DNA from: Niveibacterium umoris
GTDB lineage: Bacteria > Pseudomonadota > Gammaproteobacteria > Burkholderiales > Rhodocyclaceae
Length of the DNA stretch: 64,000 nucleotides
Assembly: GCF_014197015.1 (NCBI RefSeq)
Contig: NZ_JACIET010000001.1
Location: forward strand, 2,232,001-2,296,000
Direction of reading: 5' to 3'
Made by a program: the position numbers and the translations under genes. Positions 26,139 through 35,834 of this stretch are shown here, piece after piece (positions within the stretch are counted from its first letter, which is position 1; each line of letters begins with the position of its first letter). The notes under the pieces were generated by a model. That model did no database searches. It was not told the origin of the DNA and saw only the letters and a list, made by a program, of their open reading frames with translations.

Positions 26139-27271
26139 GCGATTCCCGCCACCGCAGACGGCTCGTCCATTCCGTACACCTGCAGCGTTCTCGCCACGAT
26201 GCGTTCGTCCGACAACTCGGCGAGCACGTCTGCACGCGCCTGCGCCCCCATCCGCGCGGCTCGCGCCGGGTCGTCAAGCAAGGCCAGGATCGCCGCGGCC
26301 AGCGCCGCCGGGTCACCCGGGGGGACCAGCAAACCATTCACGCCGTCGACCACCAACTCGCGCGAGCCGGGCACGTCGGTCGCCACCATCGGCTTGCCAC
26401 AGGAGGCCGCCTCCAGCAGCGCACGCGGCATCCCTTCGCCTTGTGTGCTCGCCAGCACCGCGATATCCGCGTGTTGCTGCAAGGCCACCACATCACTGCG
26501 GTGGCCGAGGAATTCTACCGAAGCCTCGTCGCGCCACTGTTGCAAGGTGTGTTCATCAATGCTTTCCGGGTTACCCGGATCGGGCGCGCCCGCCAACAGC
26601 AGGCGGGCGTCCGGATGCCGCTGACGCACGATGCGCGCGGCGGCTACGTATTCGGCGACCCCTTTGGACGAGAGCAGGCGGCCCATCATCAGCACCGTCT
26701 TGCCCGATGACACCTCAGTGGGTGGCGCAAATACGCGGGTATCAACACCGTCACCGGGAATCACATGGACGCTGGCGCGCGAGAGTGCGCCGAGTGCGGC
26801 CAGCGTGTCGCGGTTGTCACGGTTCTGGAAGATGACCTGAGTGCCGACCAGCGCGCGGCGGTAGAAGCCCACCACCACCGGCCGGATCATGCGCGCCTTC
26901 CAGGTTGTCGCCAGCAGCGCGAACCCCAGCCCGGTGATCGAATTGACCACCCGCGGTACGTGGGCCTTTCGCGCCGCCCACGAACCGTAGAGTACGCATT
27001 TGATGGTGAAGTGATGGACCAGATCGGGCTTGAGCTTGCGGTACAGCGCGAGCAGCCGGTACATGCTCAGCCGCTCCTCGACCGGATGGATGCCTGAGCG
27101 CGACAATGGAAAAGCGCGCCAGTCGAAACCGGCCCCTCGCAACCGCTCACCAAACTCGCCCGCCGGGCTCAGCAGGATCACTTCATGCCCCGCGTCGCGC
27201 AAGGCGCGCGCGAGCGAGAGCTTGAAGTTCCACAGGAACCAGTCGGTGTTGGCGAACAGGACGATGCGCAT
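26135..27271 (-). CDS. Glycosyltransferase family 4 protein
   Basis: This is a 378-residue GT-B fold glycosyltransferase of family 4. The N-terminal domain begins FANTDWFLWNFKLSLARAL and contains VHHFTIKCVLYGSWAAR and NSITGLGFAL, resembling PglA/CapM-type enzymes that use UDP-sugars. The C-terminal site is MGRLLSSKGVAEYVAAA with STQGEGMPRALLEAASCGKP. It is predicted to extend the lipid-linked oligosaccharide. The ATG at 27271 is four bases after asnB. Confidence 0.88.
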   Translation of the reverse strand: MRIVLFANTDWFLWNFKLSLARALRDAGHEVILLSPAGEFGERLRGAGFDWRAFPLSRSGIHPVEERLSMYRLLALYRKLKPDLVHHFTIKCVLYGSWAARKAHVPRVVNSITGLGFALLATTWKARMIRPVVVGFYRRALVGTQVIFQNRDNRDTLAALGALSRASVHVIPGDGVDTRVFAPPTEVSSGKTVLMMGRLLSSKGVAEYVAAARIVRQRHPDARLLLAGAPDPGNPESIDEHTLQQWRDEASVEFLGHRSDVVALQQHADIAVLASTQGEGMPRALLEAASCGKPMVATDVPGSRELVVDGVNGLLVPPGDPAALAAAILALLDDPARAARMGAQARADVLAELSDERIVARTLQVYGMDEPSAVAGIA

Positions 27272-27275
27272 GCGC

Positions 27276-29240
27276 TCAGCCGATATGGCTGCGGTAGCGC
27301 TGGTGCCATTGCTGGAACATCAGCACATCCCACAGGTAGTAATGCCATTGCGCCTGACCGGAGAGGTGTTCGTTCCACTTGCGCCGGATCGGCGCCGGAT
27401 CGAACAGGCCGCTCTCGGCGAGCGCAGTCGGTGTCAGCAGCGATTCGGCCCACTCGCGCAGCGGGCCCCGCAACCACGGCCCGAGCGGCACGCCGAATCC
27501 CTGTTTGGGGCGCTCGAACAGGCTGCGCGGCACATGGCGGGCCAGCAGCTCGCGCATCAGCCACTTGCCGTTGCCTTCGCGCACCTTCAGCGATTCCGGC
27601 ACCGTCCAGGCGAACTCGAGCACGCGTCGGTCAAGGAAGGGCGCGCGGGTTTCCAGGCTCACCGCCATCGCGGCGCGATCGACTTTCACCAGAATGTCGT
27701 TCGGCAAGTAGGCCAGCGTGTCGTGCGCCTGCATGAATTCGATGTCGCTGAGCCCGGCGCGCGCGGCCGATTCGGCCAGTTCGAGCGGCGCAAGGCGAGC
27801 GCCTGGCACCAGCGTCGCCGGGTCTTTCCAGTGTGAAATCAGCTCGTCGTAGAAACCCGCCGGCGAACGTTCGCGCAGCATGCGGGCGATGCGCGCGAAC
27901 TTGTCGCCCGGCGAATTGCGCAGCAGCCTCGGGCACGCCGGCCCGAGCGCCGCGCCAAGGCTGTCCCATGCCCGGGAAGGCACCATGCCCACGCCTGCTG
28001 CAATCAAACGCCGCAGCGGATACGGCACTTTGCTGGCGCGGCGCCAGAACCCGTCGCCCACCAGATAGCGGGTATAGCCGGCAAAGAGTTCATCGCCCGC
28101 GTCGCCCGATAGGGCCACCGTCACATGCTGGCGCGCGTGGTGCGACACCAGCCAGGTCGGCACCTGCGACGAATCGGAAAAGGGTTCGTCGTAGAGATCT
28201 GCGATGCGTGGCACCACCGCCAGCGCATCGTCACCGGACAGGTAGAACTCGTGATGTTCGGTACCCAGATGCGCCGCGACCTCGCGGGCAAAGCGGGCCT
28301 CATCGAAGGCATCCTCGCGGAATCCGATGGTGAAGGTCTTCACCGGCTGCGAGGCGCGCTTCTGCATCATCGCGACGATCAGCGAGGAATCGATACCGCC
28401 GGACAGGAAGGCACCAAGCGGCACGTCCGAGAGCATTTCCTGCTCGACCACTTCGCCGAGCACCTGCTCGAAGCGATCGACCCAGCCCGCTTCCGCCCCT
28501 GCTGCTTGCTGTCGCGCGTCCGCGCCGCTTGCCATTGCATCGACCAGCGACCAGTAGGCCTTGGGCGCGCCGGGCTTGCGATCGCGCACCTCCAGCCAGT
28601 GCGCCGGCGGCAGTTTGGCGACGCCCTGCCAGACGCTGAACGGCGCCGGGATGCTGTTGTAGTGCATCAGCATGCCGACCGCGTCGCGATTGATCTGCCC
28701 GCGCCACGACGGATGAGCGTACAGGGCCCGCAGTTCGGATGCGAACAACAGCGTGCCATCGGGCATGCTGCCGTAGTACAGCGGCTTCTCACCGAGGCGG
28801 TCGCGCGCCAGGATCAGGCGACCGCCTTCCCTATCCCACGCGGCGAAGGCAAACATGCCGTCGCAGCGCGACAAGGTGCCCTCCACGCCCCAGAAATCGA
28901 GCGCCTCGATCAGCAACTCGGTATCGGAATGCCCGCGCCAGGCGATGCCGCCGCGCGCACGTTCCAGCTCGGCACGCACCACCAGGTAGTTGTAGATCTC
29001 GCCGTTGAAGACAATGGTCCAGCGGCCGGAAGCCGCGTGCATCGGCTGATGCCCGGCCTCGGTCAGATCGATGATGGCGAGGCGTCGGTGTGAAAGCGCA
29101 AGGCCGACGTCGGCGAGCGCAAACTCCCCGCGCCCGTCCGGGCCGCGATGCTGGATCGCCTCACCCATGGCGCGTGCGAGACCGCACAGCGCTTCACTCG
29201 AAGCAGCGGAGGCGCCCCAGAATCCGGCAATGCCACACAT
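27276..29240 (-). CDS. asnB: Asparagine synthase-type glutamine amidotransferase
   Basis: This 654-residue protein has an N-terminal class II glutaminase domain (catalytic Cys2 in MCGIAGFWG, QHRGPDG, FNGEIYN) and an ATP-PPi synthetase domain (FLSGGIDSSLIVAMM, SGDAGDELFAGYTRY). Homologues in glycan clusters amidate uronic acids or other carboxyl groups on sugars rather than make free asparagine, and the location favours that here. The ATG at 29240 is chosen because the glutaminase needs the cysteine directly after the initiator; the frame is open 29 codons further upstream. Sugar-amidating WbpS-type function is inference. Confidence 0.88.
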   Translation of the reverse strand: MCGIAGFWGASAASSEALCGLARAMGEAIQHRGPDGRGEFALADVGLALSHRRLAIIDLTEAGHQPMHAASGRWTIVFNGEIYNYLVVRAELERARGGIAWRGHSDTELLIEALDFWGVEGTLSRCDGMFAFAAWDREGGRLILARDRLGEKPLYYGSMPDGTLLFASELRALYAHPSWRGQINRDAVGMLMHYNSIPAPFSVWQGVAKLPPAHWLEVRDRKPGAPKAYWSLVDAMASGADARQQAAGAEAGWVDRFEQVLGEVVEQEMLSDVPLGAFLSGGIDSSLIVAMMQKRASQPVKTFTIGFREDAFDEARFAREVAAHLGTEHHEFYLSGDDALAVVPRIADLYDEPFSDSSQVPTWLVSHHARQHVTVALSGDAGDELFAGYTRYLVGDGFWRRASKVPYPLRRLIAAGVGMVPSRAWDSLGAALGPACPRLLRNSPGDKFARIARMLRERSPAGFYDELISHWKDPATLVPGARLAPLELAESAARAGLSDIEFMQAHDTLAYLPNDILVKVDRAAMAVSLETRAPFLDRRVLEFAWTVPESLKVREGNGKWLMRELLARHVPRSLFERPKQGFGVPLGPWLRGPLREWAESLLTPTALAESGLFDPAPIRRKWNEHLSGQAQWHYYLWDVLMFQQWHQRYRSHIG

Positions 29241-29295
29241 AGCGATGCGTCTCAGCTCACAAAGTCGTTGAGGGTAACGGGCGCGCATAGCAGCA

Positions 29296-30306
29296 TCAAG
29301 TCGCCGCCTCGCGCAAGGCTTGAGCAAGCTGCGTGCCGATCAGCGCGGCCGAGTACTGGCGTTCGATCTGCTGGCGCCCGACGCGGCCCGCCTCGCGCGC
29401 AGCCCCATCGTTGCCGAGCAGCGCGAGCAGTTGCCCGATCCAGTCGTCATCCGATTCCGCGCCGAAGGCGCCGCCGCCCGCGATAACCTGGGCATTCATG
29501 CCATACGGCGAAGCCACCGCCGGCACGCCGCAGGCGAGGTAGGTCAGCATCTTGAAGCTGCACTTGCCGCGCGTCCATGGGGTATCGGGCATCGGCATCA
29601 GGCCGACCCAGGCGGATTGCACCGCCGCAACCTCGCTCGACGGCGACCAGGGCACGAATTCGACGCGGGCCGGGTCCAGCCGTGCCCACTTCGGTGCCGC
29701 GTTGCACACCACACGGAGCCGCGCATCCGGCACAGCCGCCAGCAGGCGCGCGAGCGGCGCTTCGATCGCATACAGATACGGCAGGCCGCCGGCGCTGCCT
29801 GACCACACCAGCGTCGGGCGCGCTGCCCGCTCACCGGGCACCCAACGGTCGGTGTCGACGCCCGTCGGCAACACCTTCACCGGGGCAAAGCGCGAAAAGT
29901 GCGCGGCGATGTAGTCGTTGCCGCACAGCACCGTGCGACAGCGGGCCGCCAGACGGTCGATCATGCCCCGTCGCTGCGTCAGCCAGATCGCGTCGTCCAC
30001 ATCAAGTACTGCCGGCGCGCGGCACAGATGCTCAGGCCAATCGAATGTCGACACCATCTCGCGCTGGAACAGCACCACGTCAGCCCGATTGCCCGCGGCC
30101 GCCGCGAGCGCACGTTCGGCAAGCGTCGCAATGAACCAGGGCAACCGCTGTGCCCCCGGGCCGGGTGGATAGCTGCCGAAGCGTGCCGGGCGCTCGCGCA
30201 GACTCACCCCCCCCGCCGCGAGTTGCGGCAGGTATTGCTGGACGCGAAAGCGCGCAGACGGGACATCGCGCCCTTGGGTGAAGGCGAGCGCCGAAATGGT
30301 CTTCAC
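29296..30306 (-). CDS. Glycosyltransferase (GT-B, family 1/4-like), GTG start
   Basis: This 336-residue glycosyltransferase has FTQGRDVPSARFRVQQYLPQ at the N-terminus, DVDDAIWL and GNDYIAAHF, then a donor domain with WSGSAGGLPYLYAIE and KMLTYLACGVPAVASPYGMN. The GTG at 30306 overlaps the flippase stop (GTGA), which fixes the start although the frame stays open far upstream in phase with nothing recognisable. It belongs to the glycan cluster. The sugar donor and linkage cannot be predicted. Confidence 0.85.
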   Translation of the reverse strand: MKTISALAFTQGRDVPSARFRVQQYLPQLAAGGVSLRERPARFGSYPPGPGAQRLPWFIATLAERALAAAAGNRADVVLFQREMVSTFDWPEHLCRAPAVLDVDDAIWLTQRRGMIDRLAARCRTVLCGNDYIAAHFSRFAPVKVLPTGVDTDRWVPGERAARPTLVWSGSAGGLPYLYAIEAPLARLLAAVPDARLRVVCNAAPKWARLDPARVEFVPWSPSSEVAAVQSAWVGLMPMPDTPWTRGKCSFKMLTYLACGVPAVASPYGMNAQVIAGGGAFGAESDDDWIGQLLALLGNDGAAREAGRVGRQQIERQYSAALIGTQLAQALREAAT

Positions 30307-31724
30307 GATCGCGCCGCGCCCCCGCCCAGGCGCGCCAGCAGCATCCGGCGCAGGCCTGCCGCATCCAGCGCAAGGACCACCAGCGCATAGACTGTCGCAC
30401 CGGCCAGCACCTTGACGACCAGACCAACGACCCCGGCAAGCGGCAGGCAGAGCACCACAAGCGCCATGGCCGCTGCGGCCCCGCCAACCGCGGCGAGATC
30501 CCGCATGGCCCAGCGCGGCGACAGGGTGCCGCGCCCGACCAGGTAGCTCGCGACACAGCCGCAGCCTTGTGCGACGACCGCCACCCCCGCCGCCGCCGCG
30601 ATGCCGAAACGCGGCACCAGCCACAGGTTGAGCGCAAGACCAAGCAAGGCACTGCCCCCGGCGATCAGGCTCTGAATACCCATGCGCTGCGACAGGTGCA
30701 AGGGCAGATCGAAAAGATAGGTGCGCACGCCGCCGAGCAGCGCCGCCAGCGCGATCCATGGCATCACCAGCGCGGCATCGTCGCGGAAGCCGGCGCCCAG
30801 CAATACGCCCGCCAGATCCCGCGCCACCAGCGCAAAGCCCAGCGTGGCCGGCACCATCACAAGCAGCGACAACTGGGCGTAGCGGTCGAGTTGATTCTGC
30901 AGATCCGGCGCGCGCTTTTCCCAGGCCGCGATAAGGCGCGGGAACCAGGCGAGATGGAAGGCGCTGAAAAGCAGTCCGAAACCCTGCTGCGCAACGTCGC
31001 CCGCTGCACCATAGGCGCCCAACTGCGCCGGCGCGACGCTCGCTGCCAGCACCAGGCGATCGCCCCACTGCAGGAGCGCCCCGGTGAGCAGGGCAAACCC
31101 TACCGGCACCGCGTAGGTGCGAATCTCCGGAAGGCTTTCAGGCCTGAATCGACCCAGCAGCACCGCCGCCCAGGCAAGGCGCCCGAACACCGCCGTCGCG
31201 AGCAGATACGCAACACAGGTTGCCGCCACGGCGCCGGAGGCCCCCATGCCTGCCATCAGCGCCGAGCTTCCGACCGCCAAGGCGATGACCGATTTGAACA
31301 GGTACAGCCGGCCATAGCGACGGGCTTGCAGGGTGCTGGACGAGTGCTGCGCGGCAAAGTCGAACACGCCTTGCGACACGCCAAGCATCAAGGCCAGCCC
31401 GATCACGCCGACCGGAATCCATGAAGGTGCCAGCAGCGCGAAGACGCCCGCGAGAACCGAGACGCAGGCGGCCGCAGCGAGCAACAGGCGGCCGAATGTC
31501 GCAACCAGCTCCGCGCCGCCGGGTCGCGGCAGAAAGCGCGCCAGAGACGAATGAATAGGCTGGATCAGCACTCCCGCCACAAAGGTGCTCAGCACGACAG
31601 CGAGCGTCCAGGTCGAATAACCCGCGGGCCCCATCAAGCGCGCGAACACCGAAACGGTGACCACGGCCAGGGCGCCGGAAGCGCCCCGGAAGACGAAGTA
31701 GGCCAGGCTCGATCGCAGCGACAT
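30303..31724 (-). CDS. Polysaccharide flippase (Wzx/MATE-like, MOP superfamily)
   Basis: This 473-residue polytopic protein has about 12-14 hydrophobic helices. Hallmarks of the MOP exporter superfamily are the N-terminal FRGASGALAVVTVSVFARLMGPAGYS and the WGDRLVLAASVAPAQLGAYGAA segment in the middle. It probably flips the undecaprenyl-linked glycan to the periplasm, where the PglL/Wzy-like enzyme encoded two genes upstream would use it. Eight bases separate it from the methyltransferase gene. Confidence 0.88.
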   Translation of the reverse strand: MSLRSSLAYFVFRGASGALAVVTVSVFARLMGPAGYSTWTLAVVLSTFVAGVLIQPIHSSLARFLPRPGGAELVATFGRLLLAAAACVSVLAGVFALLAPSWIPVGVIGLALMLGVSQGVFDFAAQHSSSTLQARRYGRLYLFKSVIALAVGSSALMAGMGASGAVAATCVAYLLATAVFGRLAWAAVLLGRFRPESLPEIRTYAVPVGFALLTGALLQWGDRLVLAASVAPAQLGAYGAAGDVAQQGFGLLFSAFHLAWFPRLIAAWEKRAPDLQNQLDRYAQLSLLVMVPATLGFALVARDLAGVLLGAGFRDDAALVMPWIALAALLGGVRTYLFDLPLHLSQRMGIQSLIAGGSALLGLALNLWLVPRFGIAAAAGVAVVAQGCGCVASYLVGRGTLSPRWAMRDLAAVGGAAAAMALVVLCLPLAGVVGLVVKVLAGATVYALVVLALDAAGLRRMLLARLGGGAARS

Positions 31725-31731
31725 CAGCGCA

Positions 31732-32337
31732 TCAAAGGCGACGAAGCCGGTATTCGATTTCGTAGCACGGGAACAGGTAGCACAGGTTCTCTTCGTAGAA
31801 CTCCTGCACCCAGGTGGTGAGGTTGAAGATCGGTCCGATCGCCCGTTTCAGCAAACCACGCACCGGAAACGGAGAATCAAATCCAAAGCGAACGGCCGCC
31901 AATTCGAACGCAGGCGTGCGTCCGTAATTGGGCACCTTGCGGCGCAACAGCGCATCTCGCGCAAAGTACGACATGGTGTAGAGGCCGAAAAAGCGGCTGT
32001 GGGTCGGGTCTGAATAGAAATACGGGTTCGCGAAATGCGGCACCTTGATCGTCGCAATCGCGCCGGGCGCCAGTGTGCGGCCGAGTTCGTCGATCAAATG
32101 CGGCAAGTCATCGATGTGTTCGAAGAAATGCGCCGAATAGCAGGCGGAGACACTGTGCGCAGGCAGCTGGGCCAGCGATTCGAAAACATCGCCGACCAGA
32201 TCCACACCGGGGAAATCCAGCGCATCAAATCCAACGGCTTCGGCATCGCGTTTGTGTGGCCCGCAGCCCAGCTCGATCGACAGGCGCTCGCCCGCCTGGA
32301 ATCGGGCCAGTACGCCCCGTTTGTCGATGACGGCCAT
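31732..32337 (-). CDS. SAM-dependent methyltransferase in the glycan cluster
   Basis: This 201-residue class I methyltransferase contains SIELGCGPHKRD (SAM motif I), GFDALDFPGVD and the SAHFFEHIDDLPHLIDEL segment. The C-terminal half is rich in aromatic residues (PHFANPYFYSDPTHSRFFG), as in lipopolysaccharide-cluster methyltransferases. It probably methylates a sugar of the glycan, possibly capping it. The target is unknown. The ATG at 32337 is the first in frame. Confidence 0.83.
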   Translation of the reverse strand: MAVIDKRGVLARFQAGERLSIELGCGPHKRDAEAVGFDALDFPGVDLVGDVFESLAQLPAHSVSACYSAHFFEHIDDLPHLIDELGRTLAPGAIATIKVPHFANPYFYSDPTHSRFFGLYTMSYFARDALLRRKVPNYGRTPAFELAAVRFGFDSPFPVRGLLKRAIGPIFNLTTWVQEFYEENLCYLFPCYEIEYRLRRL

Positions 32338-32405
32338 GTGGATATTCTTTGCGATGGTAGATAGCCGCCGAGTATACCGTCCGTCGCGCAGGGCTCAGCG
32401 GGCGT

Positions 32406-34097
32406 TCAGCGGCTATTCAGGCAGTTGAAGCTGCGCACCGATACAGGCGGTTGATATTCGTCCGCCGTGGCGGCCCACTCCCTGAGCATGCCGTGATGCC
32501 GCGGAAAGCCCTCGCACAGCACCAGCGACATCCGCTCGACCCCGGCTGCGTCGCCAGCCATGCCCTTGGCGAGCAGGCAGTGCGTACCCAGCCCCCAGGA
32601 CGGGCGCGCCTTGAAGGCCGCGTCGCACTGCTGCGCGACGCGCGCCGCCGTGGCGCGCACCGGTTTCCAGGTCTGCAGTTCGAGCGAGCGCGCATGGTCG
32701 GCAACAATCGACCAGTCCGATATGCCGGCGAGCTCGGCGCGAATGCGCGCTCGTTCGACATCCGTGGTCTGACTGCGTCGGCTCGACCAATCCGCGTAGG
32801 CGCGTTCGACAATGATGTAATCGCGTGCCACCCATAGCAGCCCCACAACGAAGACCGCACCCAGCGTCTTCATCGCCCACGCCGGAACTTCAAAGGTCCG
32901 CGCACCAGGATCAGTCGCCGAAAGGATCCCGCAGAAGAGCCCCGCCGGAATGATGAAATAGGCGTACCAGAGCGGGTATTCCACCATGCTGTGCAAGCCG
33001 ATCACCGACAACCCGCACAGCGCAAAGAGCCGCTCGGGTGTCATCGGCACCCGCAACTGCCGGATCAGCCACCAGCCCGCCAGGCCGACGAACAGCACGG
33101 CAAACGGCAGCCCCATCGTCGCCGCCAGATGCAGCGGCAGGTTGTGGGCATGCTCGGCGAACTTGGAAAACGGCACATGCGGCGTCAGCGGCATCTGCTC
33201 GACCGCCCAGCCATGAAAGCCCCCGACGCCAACGCCCAGCCACGGGTGCGCCTTGATCGCAGATACTGCCAGCGACCAATCGTAGAGGCGCTGGCCGTTG
33301 GAACCGGCGTCCGCGGCGCGGGCGATCGAGGAAGTCACCCCAAGACGATCGAGCAGGCCACTGTTGGCAAACAGAACCTGGACAGCCAGCGCGGTGCCAC
33401 CAGTCGCAATCGCGAGCTTTCCTGCTGATCGCGCATCCCCGCCCGGCGCACGGAGCGCCCAGACACCCAAGAGCATGAAGGCGATCATGTAGAACCAGGG
33501 CGCACGCGACGCGGAGGCAGCGATGAAAACCGCAAATCCGAGCACAGAGCAGGCCAGCACGACTCGGGGAACATGGAAGCGCTTGGCCCCACCAATCACC
33601 GCAACGAGCCCAAGGCTCAACAGCGCCGCGTAGTGATTGGCCTGCCCGATATTCCCGTACGCCTGTTGGTAGATTTTTGCGAGCACCAGGCCGTGAAGAT
33701 CGACGCCGGCCAGTTGCAGGGCCCCGATCGCAGACTGCAACAGCGCACAGCAGTAGAGGCCCGCCAGGACAGCGCGAACAGTGCGCACCTGGTCAACGGC
33801 CACCAGGCCATTCGCGAGCCAGAACAGCGCAAGGTACACGCACAACCCGACCATCGCCCCAGCAAGCGACACCTGCGTCGCCGCGATCACGCCGACCCCC
33901 ACCGCAAGCAAGACTGCGAGCGGTCCCACTCTCACCCTGGCTTCGGTCGTCAGCCAGGCAGCCACAACGAGCGTCGCCGTGAAGCACTCCACCCAGAACA
34001 TGACCTGCGGGGTCGAACGCAGGGCCAGCGCCGTCGGAATGGCCAAGGCGAAGCAGAGCGCCCAAGCGCGAATGGGGGAAGCCAATTTATCCATCAT
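32406..34097 (-). CDS. pglL: PglL/Wzy-type O-oligosaccharyltransferase or O-antigen ligase
   Basis: This 563-residue inner-membrane protein has about 12 helices and a large periplasmic C-terminus. The central loop contains LGVGVGGFHGWAVEQ and the conserved HAHNLPLHLAATMGLP, followed by HSMVEYPLWYAYF, the typical pattern of PglL/PilO-type protein O-glycosylation ligases with a Wzy_C-like tail. These transfer lipid-linked glycan en bloc to pilin or other periplasmic proteins. Tandem pilins and a TfpX gene lie upstream in the same region, which favours a pilin target over lipid A core. A second ATG one codon later is possible. Confidence 0.8.
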   Translation of the reverse strand: MMDKLASPIRAWALCFALAIPTALALRSTPQVMFWVECFTATLVVAAWLTTEARVRVGPLAVLLAVGVGVIAATQVSLAGAMVGLCVYLALFWLANGLVAVDQVRTVRAVLAGLYCCALLQSAIGALQLAGVDLHGLVLAKIYQQAYGNIGQANHYAALLSLGLVAVIGGAKRFHVPRVVLACSVLGFAVFIAASASRAPWFYMIAFMLLGVWALRAPGGDARSAGKLAIATGGTALAVQVLFANSGLLDRLGVTSSIARAADAGSNGQRLYDWSLAVSAIKAHPWLGVGVGGFHGWAVEQMPLTPHVPFSKFAEHAHNLPLHLAATMGLPFAVLFVGLAGWWLIRQLRVPMTPERLFALCGLSVIGLHSMVEYPLWYAYFIIPAGLFCGILSATDPGARTFEVPAWAMKTLGAVFVVGLLWVARDYIIVERAYADWSSRRSQTTDVERARIRAELAGISDWSIVADHARSLELQTWKPVRATAARVAQQCDAAFKARPSWGLGTHCLLAKGMAGDAAGVERMSLVLCEGFPRHHGMLREWAATADEYQPPVSVRSFNCLNSR

Positions 34098-34184
34098 GGG
34101 GAAGCTCTGACGCCGTCTTCAGCGGCGTCTCCATCAGTGCCGAGATCATCGCGGGGAATCCTTGTGGCTAATGCCGAGCCCTTC

Positions 34185-35834
34185 CTAGCGAAACCGCGGA
34201 ATGCGAAGTCCTGTCGCGAACGTCGATGGCCCGCCGTAGGGAATCCGAAGGCACGAGAACGCGGAGTCGGTCGGGTACACAACGTCTAGGCCAGGCATCA
34301 CCAGACGGTTGCGATCGTAGCCCGGAACATCCTTGCCAGCGCGATACTGCAGAAGGCGGAATATTGCCCCGATACGTGAGGGATCCGTCAGGTCACCGGA
34401 GGCCACATGACGGACATCGCGCCATAGTTCGTTGAGTTGCGAGGAATTCAGCTGTGGCTGCCCTGCCACCAGCGACTCGAAGTAACCCGGCGGAAGCGCA
34501 CGCTCGAAATGCCCGACACGAGGATTGTCACGCCCCGGCAAACGCGCCAGAAAAGGCTCCGTCAAAGCCATCACGTCAACGATGTGCACTTCAGGCCCGG
34601 CAAAAAATCCAAGCATGCCGACATAGCAACCGACGATCACCTGCGCGCCGTGCTGCGCCAACTCACGCCCCGAACTGGCGAGCGGGTGCTCAAGCACTCC
34701 CCCATTGCTGGCAATCACCCAAATGCCAGTCGCGTAACTATAGGCTGCCCGTTCATCCGCGATGCCCGAAGTCGGCAGAATCACCGGGGCCGCAACGGCG
34801 TTTATCCTTATGACAATTGATGCGCACGCGGCCACAGCGATTACAAGGCCCGGTAGTCGGAGGCGAAGGGGACTCGTCCCAGTGGCAAGCAGTACGAGCG
34901 CCCATACAAACGTTCCCGTCAGGAAGCGACCGGACATGAAATCGCCCCCCGCTACAACGATGTAGCCGAGGTGGAGCAAGAGCCCCACTGCCGCCGCCCG
35001 ATGCAACACCGTCCCCTTCCAGAACGCCAGGGACGCGCCCACCGCAACGGTTGTCAGCGTTACCGGGTCATGCGAGAACGAGTCGTAGAGGTAGCGCAAA
35101 CCCGACCATGCCAGTTCACCCGCTCCAAGCCCGGCACCGAGCTTTGCGAACGCGGTGTTCGGAACGAGTGCGCCGTAATACCAGAGCGAGAAGAGCTCCC
35201 ACAGCACGAGAGGTGAGACACCCGCGAGGAACTGGCGCAGGAATACGCCACGTTCACGACTGGCGACGAAATGCCACAGCACGAGCGGCAGTACAAGGAC
35301 TGGGGCATCTGGTCGGGTAAGGTAGAGCAAGGCAATGCTTAACCCTGCGAACAGCCCCGTCTTGCTCTTGGGCTCCAGCAAACGCGCTGCCAGACCAATC
35401 AGCACTATCGCCGTCAGCGGGTTCTCAAGCCCCGAGGTCGAGAAATCAAACACGGCGCGTGAAGCAAGCAAGGCCATGGCGACGATGGCAAGCGACAGTT
35501 CGCCTCGCCGCTGCGCCATGCGCAGAAGTGCAAAGGCTCCCAGCACCGACAAGCTCACGCCCAGCACGATGGCCGCGACGAACACGCTCTTCACGACAGC
35601 GGTAACCAGTATCAGAGCAAAGAGCCACAGCGGATGCGTGAATGCCTGCACACGCTCGCCGGGGTTCCAGGTCAGGCCGCGGCCGGACAGAAAATTATCT
35701 ACGACCCGAAAGCTGATGTAGGCATCGTCGGACACCCAGGCCGACGCGACGATCAGCACCACAAGGATCGCCAACGCAAGCGGAACCACAAGCGCGCGAA
35801 TTCCGGGCTGCGAAGCCCGCGCAAAACCGGTCAC
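34185..35834 (-). CDS. GT-C-like polytopic membrane protein, GTG start
   Basis: This 549-residue protein has about 10 transmembrane helices. Its first periplasmic loop carries an acidic motif (SDDAYISFRVVDNFLSGRGL, residues about 34-53), the position of the catalytic Asp in GT-C glycosyltransferases such as the arabinosyltransferase AftB. The middle has a TRPDAP loop and the C-terminus is periplasmic. It probably uses a polyprenyl-phosphate sugar. GTG at 35834 overlaps the upstream TMTC-like stop (GTGA). Exact substrate and acceptor are unknown. Confidence 0.72.
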   Translation of the reverse strand: MTGFARASQPGIRALVVPLALAILVVLIVASAWVSDDAYISFRVVDNFLSGRGLTWNPGERVQAFTHPLWLFALILVTAVVKSVFVAAIVLGVSLSVLGAFALLRMAQRRGELSLAIVAMALLASRAVFDFSTSGLENPLTAIVLIGLAARLLEPKSKTGLFAGLSIALLYLTRPDAPVLVLPLVLWHFVASRERGVFLRQFLAGVSPLVLWELFSLWYYGALVPNTAFAKLGAGLGAGELAWSGLRYLYDSFSHDPVTLTTVAVGASLAFWKGTVLHRAAAVGLLLHLGYIVVAGGDFMSGRFLTGTFVWALVLLATGTSPLRLRLPGLVIAVAACASIVIRINAVAAPVILPTSGIADERAAYSYATGIWVIASNGGVLEHPLASSGRELAQHGAQVIVGCYVGMLGFFAGPEVHIVDVMALTEPFLARLPGRDNPRVGHFERALPPGYFESLVAGQPQLNSSQLNELWRDVRHVASGDLTDPSRIGAIFRLLQYRAGKDVPGYDRNRLVMPGLDVVYPTDSAFSCLRIPYGGPSTFATGLRIPRFR